Assembly: GCA_025989215.1 (NCBI GenBank)
Contig: JAPDNP010000004.1
Location: 248,001-312,000, forward strand
Direction of reading: 5' to 3'
DNA from: Neisseriaceae bacterium JH1-16
GTDB taxonomy: Bacteria > Pseudomonadota > Gammaproteobacteria > Burkholderiales > Chromobacteriaceae
Length of the DNA stretch: 64,000 bases
Below are positions 56,560 through 64,000 of the stretch, in pieces. The notes below the pieces were generated by a model that searched no databases, was not told the DNA's origin, and saw only the letters and a list, made by a program, of their open reading frames with translations. A program made the position numbers and the translations under genes. Position 1 is the stretch's first letter; the number at the start of each line of letters is the position of its first letter.

Positions 56560-56734
56560 TTTTCATACCCGCAACCTGTTCAATTAAATGCAATTGGCCT
56601 AAATAAGCTATCACATTCAGTAGTTGGCGCAAATATGCTTGAAAATTAAACAATAGAACTTAAATAATTGTATACATGCCATAGGCATTAACAATTTACC
56701 GGGCCATTCCTAGAAGCATAGGCACGCCCGCCCC

Positions 56735-57261
56735 TCACGCCGAGGCCAGTTCAAAGGCCTCGGGGCTCACACCGCCCAGATGACTGTGGCGACAGGCTCG
56801 GTTGTAAAAGGCTTCGATGTAGTCGAACACATCGGAACGGTCCAGATCGCAGATCTCTGTGGATCCGTCTGCGAATACGCGCCACCTTCAAACTACTGAA
56901 AAACGATCGGTCACCGCATTACCCTAGCAGTTTGGCGATGGGTGAATGTGCCGAAGACGGTTCATGAAGCGGTACTTCACGCGGACTCCCAAGCAAAGTA
57001 CCGCGCGGCTTTTTTAGGATGTCTCGCTCTTCTTCAGTGCGACGGAGTTGGGTACACAGCTCACAGATTCCCTCTTTTGGCCTCGGTCAGCTCGGCGACC
57101 TACTGCTCGGCGCTATCTGGGATAACCTCCTCGATCCACTTGTAGAGACTGTGGCTGGAAACGCCTAACCGTGTGGCCACCTCGGCAACGGAATAGCCGC
57201 TCTCGGCCACCTGTTTGACAGCTTCTACTCTGAATTCCAATGAGAAACGCTGGGCACTCAT
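56735..57261 (-). pseudogene. IS3-family insertion sequence remnant (broken orfA and orfB)
   Basis: On the minus strand orfA starts at ATG 57261 (MSAQRFSLEFRVEAVKQVAESGYSVAEVATRLGVSSHSLYKWIEEV) in segments, then meets a stop at 57100, after which QVAELTEAK, RRTEEE and KKAARYFA are readable in shifting frames. An orfB start (VKYRFMNRLRHIHP) follows near 56985 and soon breaks. Only the orfB C-terminus (DVFDYIEAFYNRACRHSHLG to 56735) remains, so most of the transposase core is deleted. Confidence 0.8.
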
Positions 57262-57781
57262 AGCCCCCTCCTCAATGCTTGTAGCATAGCCATGAAGTGC
57301 CTGCCGTTGTCGGATCAGTCCAGTGGGCAGCTTCCAGCTGCGAGGGCTTAGATGATCGTCTGAGATGCGACATCGCCGGGCCGGCGCCAGGTCATCATCA
57401 CGATCACCGAGCCGGCGCATCCGTAAGTGCCCCTCTGGCCTTGCGTGCCGAGGTTTGAGCACCCAGCCCGCGTCGGTGCAATTGATCAACAACGATTTTG
57501 AGCAACAAACGGTGGAAGCTGGGCATGTATTCGACAAGGCGTTGCAAGTCGTTGTCCATGATGAGACCAGCCAGTTGCCCCCCGAGACACCTCTTGCGTT
57601 TTACGATCAATACCGATAGCCGATGCCCACTTTGCTGAAATCGGCCACGTCACGCCCAACTCGTACCTTGTAGATGGCCTGTGCGGGATAAATCCGTCTG
57701 GGGTTTGGGGAGTTTCAGCCTTAAGCTGATTAATGCTACAAAGCTAATTCGATCGCAAATCGATACCACCCGGATAGCGCG
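57262..57781. other. Interval without recognisable gene
   Basis: About 520 bp between the IS3 remnant and the LuxR gene. A minus-strand frame at 57404-57610 encodes a 68-residue peptide (MDNDLQRLVEYMPSFHRLLL in its middle) that I do not recognise and that could be further transposon debris. Nothing else is supported. Confidence 0.5.
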
Positions 57782-58951
57782 ATGACGAAAACTCAGATGC
57801 AGGACCCGATCGTTCCACTGTCCGACGATCGGCTGCTGAGCCACCTATACGATGCGGTAATGGCCCCAAGTGGATTTCAGGCGTTTATCGATACGTTTCG
57901 CGTGTCGTTCGACCTCAAATCCATTGGGATTTGTATCCGCCACACCGAAAAACAGGATGTGAAAAGCCTCTGGTTAAGTGGCATGACGGAAGACTGGATG
58001 AGTAGCTATGTAGTGGATTACGCCAACGAGGACATGTTGGCACACCACATCATGGCGTCGCCCATCGCCCGTTTCTACGCCAGCAATCTGGATGTCCCTC
58101 ACCCAGAACGCTTCCCGGAAACCCGCTTCTACCGAGACTGGGTGGCGGCGCAAGGTATGGCATACGCAGCCGGCGCTATCGTCTTGCAAGAAGGTCAGTG
58201 GGTAACGCAATTGTTCTTGCAGCGCGGGCCAGAGCACCCGCCGTTCTCGCACGAAGAAATGAACAGGGTAAATCGCCTGGTGCCACACCTGCAGCGCGCC
58301 ATCCAGATGCGCCAGCGCTTTGCCGAATTGCAACTAGGGCAGAATTTTCTCGCCGGCGGGCTGGACGTACTGGCCATGCCCACCTTCCTGTTCAACGAAT
58401 ACCAGCGCGCCATCCATTACAACCGGAGTGCCACTGCTCTTCTGAATGAGCAGCACGATCTGTGGTTGGACGGCGGCTTGCTGCAAACCCGCGACCGCGC
58501 ACTGACCCGTAAGCTGGACACGGCGATTTGCAAAGCCATCCAGGCCAGCTTGGGCGATGGCGTTAGCCTGAACGGCATCGTGCTGCTGCCGCGTTTCGGC
58601 CGCCAGCCATTGATGCTGATGGTGACTCCGCTGCAACTGCGTGGCGATCAACCGACGCAAGGCGCGGCATTGCTGTTTGCGTTTGATCCTGAAGCCACCC
58701 CCAGCATCACCGCCGATCTAGTGCGCCAGCTGTTTGCCCTTTCTGATGCTGAAGCCGGCTTGGCAGTGGCGTTGTGCGGCGGCGAGACGCTGGATGACAT
58801 CGCCAAAAAACGCGGCACTTCGATCAACACCGTCAAGAGCCAGCTCAAGAGCATCTTTCTCAAGACTGGCACCAATCGCCAGTCGGAGTTGGTCTCGCTG
58901 GTCCTCGCCAGCCCAGCGTATTTCCTTGCCCAGAAACAGCTCGCGCGTTAG
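57782..58951 (+). CDS. LuxR-family transcriptional regulator
   Basis: A 389-residue protein. The N-terminal 250 residues form a sensor-like region with PAS-like pattern (FLFNEYQRAIHYNRSATALLNE) and no acyl-homoserine-lactone motif. The C-terminal GerE helix-turn-helix spans about 318-375 (LSDAEAGLAVALCGGETLDDIA, TSINTVKSQLKSIFLKTG). It precedes a lipoprotein gene on the same strand by 275 bp, which may be a target. Confidence 0.8.
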   Translation: MTKTQMQDPIVPLSDDRLLSHLYDAVMAPSGFQAFIDTFRVSFDLKSIGICIRHTEKQDVKSLWLSGMTEDWMSSYVVDYANEDMLAHHIMASPIARFYASNLDVPHPERFPETRFYRDWVAAQGMAYAAGAIVLQEGQWVTQLFLQRGPEHPPFSHEEMNRVNRLVPHLQRAIQMRQRFAELQLGQNFLAGGLDVLAMPTFLFNEYQRAIHYNRSATALLNEQHDLWLDGGLLQTRDRALTRKLDTAICKAIQASLGDGVSLNGIVLLPRFGRQPLMLMVTPLQLRGDQPTQGAALLFAFDPEATPSITADLVRQLFALSDAEAGLAVALCGGETLDDIAKKRGTSINTVKSQLKSIFLKTGTNRQSELVSLVLASPAYFLAQKQLAR

Positions 58952-59226
58952 CGCTACTCGTATTGTATTTTCATAAAAACTTGGACACTTCAGACCCCAA
59001 TCACCCATTCGGGTGATATTCAGCCGCCATGCTCGCGATTAGGCTTCAGTCGGTTTCGTCAGGGTGCATCGTTGCCGTGCCGGGTCGCGTCAGCCGTTTC
59101 TTCATCCGCATTCAAAGGCTGGAGCCCCCCATACCGACACCACAGCTAACCGTTGCCCACTGCCGGCTCGGTGCATCAGATCTGACGAAGGCACGATCAT
59201 TTTTTTGCTTTGCGGGAGGTTTCCAG

Positions 59227-61062
59227 ATGGACAGCAGACTCAAACGGATCAGCCTGGCTTTAGCCAGCGTGGCCCTTTTCACTCTGGCCGGTTGCGGCGG
59301 CGGTGGCGGCTCCGGTAACACCAACACGTCGAGCACCACCATTTCCGGCACCGCCGCCGTTGGTGCACCACTGGTGGGCACAGTCACGGTGAGGGATGCG
59401 CTGGGCGCCACCAAAACGGTCACCATCGGTGATAACGGTGCGTATTTGGTCGACGTCACCGGTATGACCGCGCCGTTCATCTTCCGTGCCTCGGGCACCG
59501 TCAATAGCCAGACCTATACCGTGCATTCCATCGCCACCACGGCAGACGACAACAAGATCAATATCACGCAGTTGACCGATCTGGTGGTGGCCAACATCGC
59601 CGGGCAAATCGCGCAGAACTACTTCGACAAATTCGGACAAAACGGCAATACCAGTGTTGCCACCAAAGCCGCCGTCGATGCTGAAGTCGCCAAGCTCAAG
59701 GAAAAGCTGCTGCCTGTGCTGACGGCGCTTGGCGTGGATGCCAGTATCGACCTGCTGCGCACACCGTTTACCCCCAAGGCCAGCGCGCTAGATACCGCAC
59801 TGGACGCGATCCAGGTATCGATGGACTCCAGCAGCAATATCGCCACGATTTCCACGCTACTGAATTCGACCATAATCAGCGACGACCTGACCGTAAAAGC
59901 GGCCAATGAGCCGAACCCTCCGACGTTGAGCAGTGACAACATTTCTACCGGCGCGGTCGCCACCGCCACTACCGATGCCGCCGCGGTGAGGAAAGTGCTG
60001 GCCGACTTTATCGGCAAATTCACTACTGGCCTACCCGCTTCGGCCAATATCACCCCGCTCCTCACTAGCGGCTTCCTGCTGCAAGACATGAATGGCACGA
60101 ATTTTGCAAACACGGTCAGCTCCAATTCGTCCCTGGTCGGCGGCAGCATCAGCAATATCACCATCCATCAGATCGACTACAGCGATCCGGCCAAAATCAC
60201 CGCTCGCGTTTCGTTCACGCTGCTGGACAAAAACGGCATAGAGCTCGAGCACGAACAAAGCTGGCGGATTCGTAAGGGCACCGATGGCGTGTGGCGTCTG
60301 CACGGCGACCAGCGCGTGCTGGCGCTGGCGGCCTTCCCGCATATGGTCAAGAACCTGTCCACGGCGCAGGACTGCGTCACTACCGGCTTTGAGTTCGAAA
60401 TCCAGGATTTCAATACCGCCAACAACGGCGGTACCGTTGCCTACGTCATGGTCACCGGCCCTGGTCTGCCTGCCACTGGGTTGCGCTACATGCCCCCGAC
60501 ACTTGCCGGCGCTTATTGGAAAATCGATGGACAGTCGGACGGATATTACGTGATGGGCAACTCTTGCCTATCCACGCAGCCGGTCGACGACAGCACCATC
60601 GCAGCCATTCCCGATAGCTCTACCTACACCTTCACCGCCTATTCCGCCGCCAACGTCCAAGTCAACTTCCCCTCCGGCACCAGCACCGGCGTTTACGGCC
60701 TCTCGGTACCACGCCGGCCGCTCACACTGACCGAGGCCAAAGCTGCTGTCTTCCCGGTCATCAGCTCACCGGCATCGTCCGCTACGTTCAGCACCTACAC
60801 CAACGGTGCACTGACCGTTACCGCCAGCAACATCAACCCGACGAAATATGGCCGAGCCTATTTGGCGCAAAACACCGATACCGGCGATTTCCGCTCGACC
60901 GAAATCGATTTTGCCCCCAAAGCCGACGGCACGCTGAACACCAGCCTGTCACTCGCGGCCGCCGCATCGGGCAATATCAACTGGCGCACTATGCGAGTGG
61001 AGTCGATTGATCCCTCCCGTCGCGTTATGTCGTCGGTGTATGCGCTGGGCACGCAACCGTAA
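59227..61062 (+). CDS. Large lipoprotein of unknown function
   Basis: A 611-residue protein with a lipobox (FTLAGC, Cys23) followed by a Gly/Ser/Thr linker, so it is lipidated and probably exported. Residues about 37-110 look like a carboxypeptidase-regulatory or Ig-like beta domain (ISGTAAVGAPLVGTVTVRDALG). A middle segment resembles secreted calcium-independent adhesin-like domains, but I recognise no family. GGGAGG lies 9 nt before ATG 59227. The in-frame region upstream to 59029 is not used. Confidence 0.7.
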   Translation: MDSRLKRISLALASVALFTLAGCGGGGGSGNTNTSSTTISGTAAVGAPLVGTVTVRDALGATKTVTIGDNGAYLVDVTGMTAPFIFRASGTVNSQTYTVHSIATTADDNKINITQLTDLVVANIAGQIAQNYFDKFGQNGNTSVATKAAVDAEVAKLKEKLLPVLTALGVDASIDLLRTPFTPKASALDTALDAIQVSMDSSSNIATISTLLNSTIISDDLTVKAANEPNPPTLSSDNISTGAVATATTDAAAVRKVLADFIGKFTTGLPASANITPLLTSGFLLQDMNGTNFANTVSSNSSLVGGSISNITIHQIDYSDPAKITARVSFTLLDKNGIELEHEQSWRIRKGTDGVWRLHGDQRVLALAAFPHMVKNLSTAQDCVTTGFEFEIQDFNTANNGGTVAYVMVTGPGLPATGLRYMPPTLAGAYWKIDGQSDGYYVMGNSCLSTQPVDDSTIAAIPDSSTYTFTAYSAANVQVNFPSGTSTGVYGLSVPRRPLTLTEAKAAVFPVISSPASSATFSTYTNGALTVTASNINPTKYGRAYLAQNTDTGDFRSTEIDFAPKADGTLNTSLSLAAAASGNINWRTMRVESIDPSRRVMSSVYALGTQP

Positions 61063-61080
61063 GAATCTACCCGCACCGAT

Positions 61081-61110
61081 CCGGCTCGCTTCGGCGAGCC
61101 GTTCTCTTTT
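61081..61110 (+). terminator. Intrinsic terminator of the lipoprotein gene
   Basis: An 8-bp stem CGGCTCGC/GCGAGCCG with a TTCG-type loop is followed by TTCTCTTTT, 20 bp after the stop. Confidence 0.8.
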
Positions 61111-61212
61111 GGGAAGGGATGAGTCCTCTCAGTCGCGGAAACGGCAACTCTTCTACTCAAGCTTCGGCCCTTTCTAAAGAAAGGTCGTTGCTAGACCAAC
61201 TGCCTCAAGGCG

Positions 61213-61240
61213 AAAGCCGAGCAATGCTTGGCTTTTTCTT
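61213..61240 (+). terminator. Second terminator-like hairpin in the gap before the chemoreceptor
   Basis: A 10-bp stem (AAAGCCGAGC/GCTTGGCTTT, one G-T pair) with a 3-nt loop and T5. The rest of 61111-61432 is AT-rich toward the chemoreceptor start and shows nothing else. Confidence 0.6.
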
Positions 61241-61432
61241 TGGGCTGGCAAGATGCATGGGTACGGAACTATTGGCTGACTATTAGTCGGGTGGCAATGG
61301 AAATGCGCACCTATCTTAACGGCTAGATACATCTCTCAATTGACATTCAAGCCAGTTATGTTCAACAACATTTGAATAAATAATCTAATTGGCTTTAGTC
61401 TTGCATGAGAGTCTTTCTGAGGGAATATCTTA

Positions 61433-62682
61433 ATGCTGAATAATTTCAATGTGGGTACACGGCTCGGCATCTTGTTGAGCGGGTTAATTGTGCTGATGCT
61501 GGTTATCGTAGGCACCAGCATCTCTGGCATGACGGCCATGGAGGACAACTGGCGCTGCGTCAGACCGAGTTGGCTAAGCAGTCTGGGCAAGAGACCCATG
61601 ACACGGCGAGCAAGGCTCGTACCGCACTGCTGATCAGTAGCATTATTGGCCTGCTTCTGGCGCTGCTACTGGGGCGACTCATCACGAAGAGTATTACCGT
61701 TCCGCTGAGCCAAGCCGTCGATGCGGCCCATCAACTTGCACAGGGTAACTTGGCGGTTCACCTGAAGACCAATGCGCGGGATGAGACTGGCCGGCTGTTG
61801 ACGGCGCTGGACCAAATGGCGGGTAAGCTGTCTCAGGTCATCGGAGAGGTCATCACCACCACCAACATCGTCACCGACTCGGCCGCCCACTTGTCGACGG
61901 CCGCAAAACAAGTCGCGATCGCGACGGAAGCACAAGCTAATGCCACTACCTCGTCGTCTGCTGCTGTCGAACAGCTATCAGTGAGCATTGACCGCGTGTC
62001 GGTCTCCGCCCAAGAGGTCAACGTCAAAGTGTCGGAAGCTGGCAATCTGGCGACGACAAGTGTCAGCCATGTCGACTCGGCAGCCCTCCAGGCCAAGACA
62101 GTGGCTGAGTCGATCGACCAGTCGGTGGATGAAATTGGGCAGTTGTCCCAGTCGGTACTGCAGATTGGTAGTCTGGCAACGGTAATCAAAGACATTGCCG
62201 ATCAGACTAATCTGCTGGCGTTGAACGCTGCCATCGAGGCAGCCAGAGCGGGCGAGCAGGGGCGAGGGTTTGCTGTTGTGGCCGATGAGGTGCGCAAGCT
62301 CGCAGAGAAGACCACCGGTTCGGTTCAGGAAATCGATGGCATGATCCAATCCATCCAGGACGGCACCGCCCAGGCGGCCACGGGCATGCAGCACAACACT
62401 ACAGTCGTCAATGAAGTGGTGTCGATCTCGGAAGAAACTCGCAGCTCCATTCAGGCGGTCCAAGCTGCTTCTGGACAGGTTTCCCAGTTGATCAGCGAGA
62501 TTGCCAATGCCCTTGAAGAGCAAAAAGCGGCATCCGTGAGCTTGGCTCAGAATGTCGAGGCGATTGCCCAGATGTCGGAAGAGAACACCGCCGCCGTCAA
62601 TTCGGTCGCGGAAACCTCGCAGAACCTGGCGGACAGTGCGCAGCGTCTTGAAGCGTCCGTGCGCTTCTTCCGTCTGGGCTAA
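61433..62682 (+). pseudogene. Methyl-accepting chemotaxis protein with deleted sensor domain and frameshift
   Basis: The N-terminus ([27 protein letters not shown] in segments, the first transmembrane helix) reads to about GMTAMEDN and then joins, in another frame, [18 protein letters not shown]. The periplasmic sensor domain, normally well over 100 residues, is missing. From about 61550 the frame is intact: second helix, HAMP, and the full signalling hairpin with [38 protein letters not shown] in pieces. A TTG at 61570 might still yield a truncated product. Confidence 0.8.
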
Positions 62683-62699
62683 TCCAGTTCAGTCTGCCG

Positions 62700-62831
62700 C
62701 TACGACAACTGCGCGTCATCGTCATGTCCCGTAAAGAGACAGCGTGCCAGCAGTTGTCGTCTCACGACCGGATCAGCGACCACGGGCAGCACTAACGCCA
62801 GGCCGAATAGGGAAACCAGTAACTTCACCAT
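62700..62831 (-). CDS. Possible small membrane protein
   Basis: A 43-codon frame (MVKLLVSLFGLALVLPVVAD then a basic/acidic tail RRQLLARCLFTGHDDD) with AGGGGAAG before ATG 62831. One hydrophobic helix or signal peptide is visible. It is convergent with the broken chemoreceptor gene. The rest of 62832-63077 shows nothing I recognise. Confidence 0.3.
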   Translation of the reverse strand: MVKLLVSLFGLALVLPVVADPVVRRQLLARCLFTGHDDDAQLS

Positions 62832-63077
62832 CTTCTTCCCCTGTAGCGAGTGAGCAATCAACTCTGAGTTGTATGCCCAAAAACCTATTACTTCCATATG
62901 GCATTCCATGGGAATTGTTAATAAGTTTTTCGGGTAGTCGCATGAGCTTGGACTGTACCCCGCGGTTGGAGCCATTGGTGTGTACAACCATGAGGCCGCA
63001 GGGAAGAGCCAGGTCAGATCTCGTAAAAGAGCTAAGCTCCCGTACTGGCCTAAGCCTAAGACTTGGAAGAAAAACGC

Positions 63078-63701
63078 ATGACAGTCTCCGATTTACCGAT
63101 TCACGACGAAGACCACGAATTTTGGGAGGAGCAATTTGGCCTCCTGCAGCAATTGCCCGAGGTTTGGGCTCTGAATGCAGATGAACTCATCCGGGCATTC
63201 GAACTGCTTGCACAGCAGGCTGAAGCCAATAGGCAAGCCATGGCTCGATACCTCAAAGAGCTGTTCCAATGGAAAAATGGCGGTGCCAATCAACCGCGTC
63301 ATGTCCCGCAGCCGAAAGTGGGGGGCTCCGCTCGAATGCTGGGAGGCTATGCACTAGAAACCCTGTTCAAGGGCATTGCAGTCAGCCTACCGGCAAACAA
63401 ACAAGGCCTACAGGCGAACGACAAAGCCACGGCCAGGCGGCTATTTCATCATGAGTTACGCAAACTAGCGGTTGAGGCTGGGGTGGACTTGACCGCCGAC
63501 GAAGCGTTGCTTTGCGAGCGGCTGGAGCAGTTCACAGTATGGGCGGGCCGCTATCCAGCTCCAAAGCAAGCCAAAGAGCTAATGCCGCGCAAACTATCAG
63601 GTAAGTCAATAGTGCCGTTGACGACGGGTTCCGACGCGGACTTCCCGGCCATTCTCGCTTTGATCAAGCGTATACGCCCCCTGCTGCCGTTGTTCGACTA
63701 G
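63078..63701 (+). CDS. Hypothetical protein next to an XRE fragment
   Basis: A 207-residue soluble, mainly helical protein (DEDHEFWEEQFGLLQQLPEVW at the N-terminus, basic middle, NGGANQPRHVPQPKV linker). No family recognised. GGAAG precedes ATG 63078. The end overlaps, in another frame, the beginning of an XRE-like fragment. Confidence 0.5.
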   Translation: MTVSDLPIHDEDHEFWEEQFGLLQQLPEVWALNADELIRAFELLAQQAEANRQAMARYLKELFQWKNGGANQPRHVPQPKVGGSARMLGGYALETLFKGIAVSLPANKQGLQANDKATARRLFHHELRKLAVEAGVDLTADEALLCERLEQFTVWAGRYPAPKQAKELMPRKLSGKSIVPLTTGSDADFPAILALIKRIRPLLPLFD

Positions 63702-63895
63702 CTACACTGGACAAGTTGGCTGAAGAACTTGGGGTACCACTAGGGAACTTGCTCGACGGAGCATCGGCAAGGCTACCGGCCCTGACGGACGCCATCGGTC
63801 GTGAGCTTGAGTCACTTTCTGACGAAGACCGACTCTTTTTGCTTGGCCAGCTCCAGCTCTGGGCTCAAAAGTTGCGCGATTGCCGCAGGCAATAG
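63659..63895 (+). pseudogene. XRE-family regulator fragment (C-terminal part)
   Basis: An open frame without a good start reads ATLDKLAEELGVPLGNLLDG, the last helix of a lambda-repressor-like helix-turn-helix domain, then a charged helix (ELESLSDEDRLFLLGQLQLW) to a TAG at 63893. The preceding helices of the HTH are missing, so it is a truncated regulator or lost its start by frameshift. Confidence 0.45.
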
Positions 63896-63968
63896 GCGCT
63901 ATCCTGATCAAGCGAGGTTGTCTCGGGAACACAAGCCCGACAAGGGCATCGGGACATTAAAAGTGGGA

Positions 63969-64000
63969 ATGTCAGACATCCTCTCATTGCCTCGCCCCTC
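63969..64000 (+). CDS. Possible start of a gene cut by the window edge
   Basis: An ATG at 63969 (MSDILSLPRP) is open to the window end. The ribosome site is weak (GTGGGA). Too short to judge. The rest of 63896-63968 shows nothing. Confidence 0.2.
   Translation, partial: MSDILSLPRP

Noticed and set aside
57049-57058. TTGGGTACAC matching the repeat beside the integrase, as a possible attR
   Set aside because: It lies within recognisable IS3 orfA-derived sequence (opposite RELRTQLRRTEEE-like codons), so the match is probably chance; no longer duplication surrounds it.

Overview
The window looks like the chromosome of a GC-rich betaproteobacterium, probably a non-pathogenic member of the order Neisseriales. 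The reasons are the gene order tpiA-secG-tRNA-Leu-nuoA-N, betaproteobacterial-type Nuo proteins, a tandem pair of small RNAs resembling the neisserial sibling sRNAs, and a short interspersed 10-mer reminiscent of neisserial DNA uptake sequences. Genus and family are inference. No rRNA operon or CRISPR array is present.

Layout. (1) 1-13,170, minus strand: complex I operon nuoA-nuoN, with nuoN cut by the window edge, preceded by two intrinsic terminators, tRNA-Leu(GAG), secG and tpiA. (2) 14,628-20,051, plus strand: phosphate uptake, with high-affinity pstSCAB (an attenuator-like terminator after pstS) followed by the low-affinity carrier pitA. (3) 20,293-20,617: two tandem small RNAs, each with its own promoter, an anti-Shine-Dalgarno segment and an intrinsic terminator; the first has an FNR-like palindrome near -61. 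(4) 20,632-38,602: mainly housekeeping genes on the minus strand (recG, a DUF2147 protein, a phosphodiesterase, two tandem PhzF paralogues, a TRAP binding protein, a CPBP protease, a TPP-riboswitch-controlled cytX, ridA, hemW, rdgB, a polyamine-binding protein and dusA). A divergent DctS/DctR-like two-component system is included, and a gene-free interval at 30.6-31.5 kb carries inverted repeats and two DnaA boxes. (5) 38,768-42,028: rstA-rstB interrupted by a MITE-like element, then a greatly expanded acid-shock (Asr-like) protein gene with an RstA-box match in front of it. (6) 42,046-44,762: secreted serine protease, rph, yicC.

(7) From about 44.8 kb to the window end lies accessory DNA. 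A P4-satellite-type module (integrase, AlpA, primase, DUF927 ATPase, iteron-like repeats) is followed by a lower-GC, opposite-strand operon. That operon has four genes, all with signal peptides: an OmpA-like protein, a caspase-fold protease with an EF-hand-like loop and a DUF4384-like tail, a small secreted protein, and a TPR-CHAT protease. IS3 debris, a LuxR regulator, a lipoprotein, a chemoreceptor with its sensor domain deleted, and an XRE regulator fragment follow.

The strongest leads for something undescribed are: (a) the periplasmic caspase/CHAT/OmpA operon next to a satellite-type element; (b) the 10-mer TTCGGCCAAC, found by eye 25 times on both strands, dense in the core and nearly absent from the island; (c) the rstA-rstB-asr locus with an 11-repeat Asr protein; (d) the sRNA pair with its FNR-like site. 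All reading was by eye; no database search or alignment was run.
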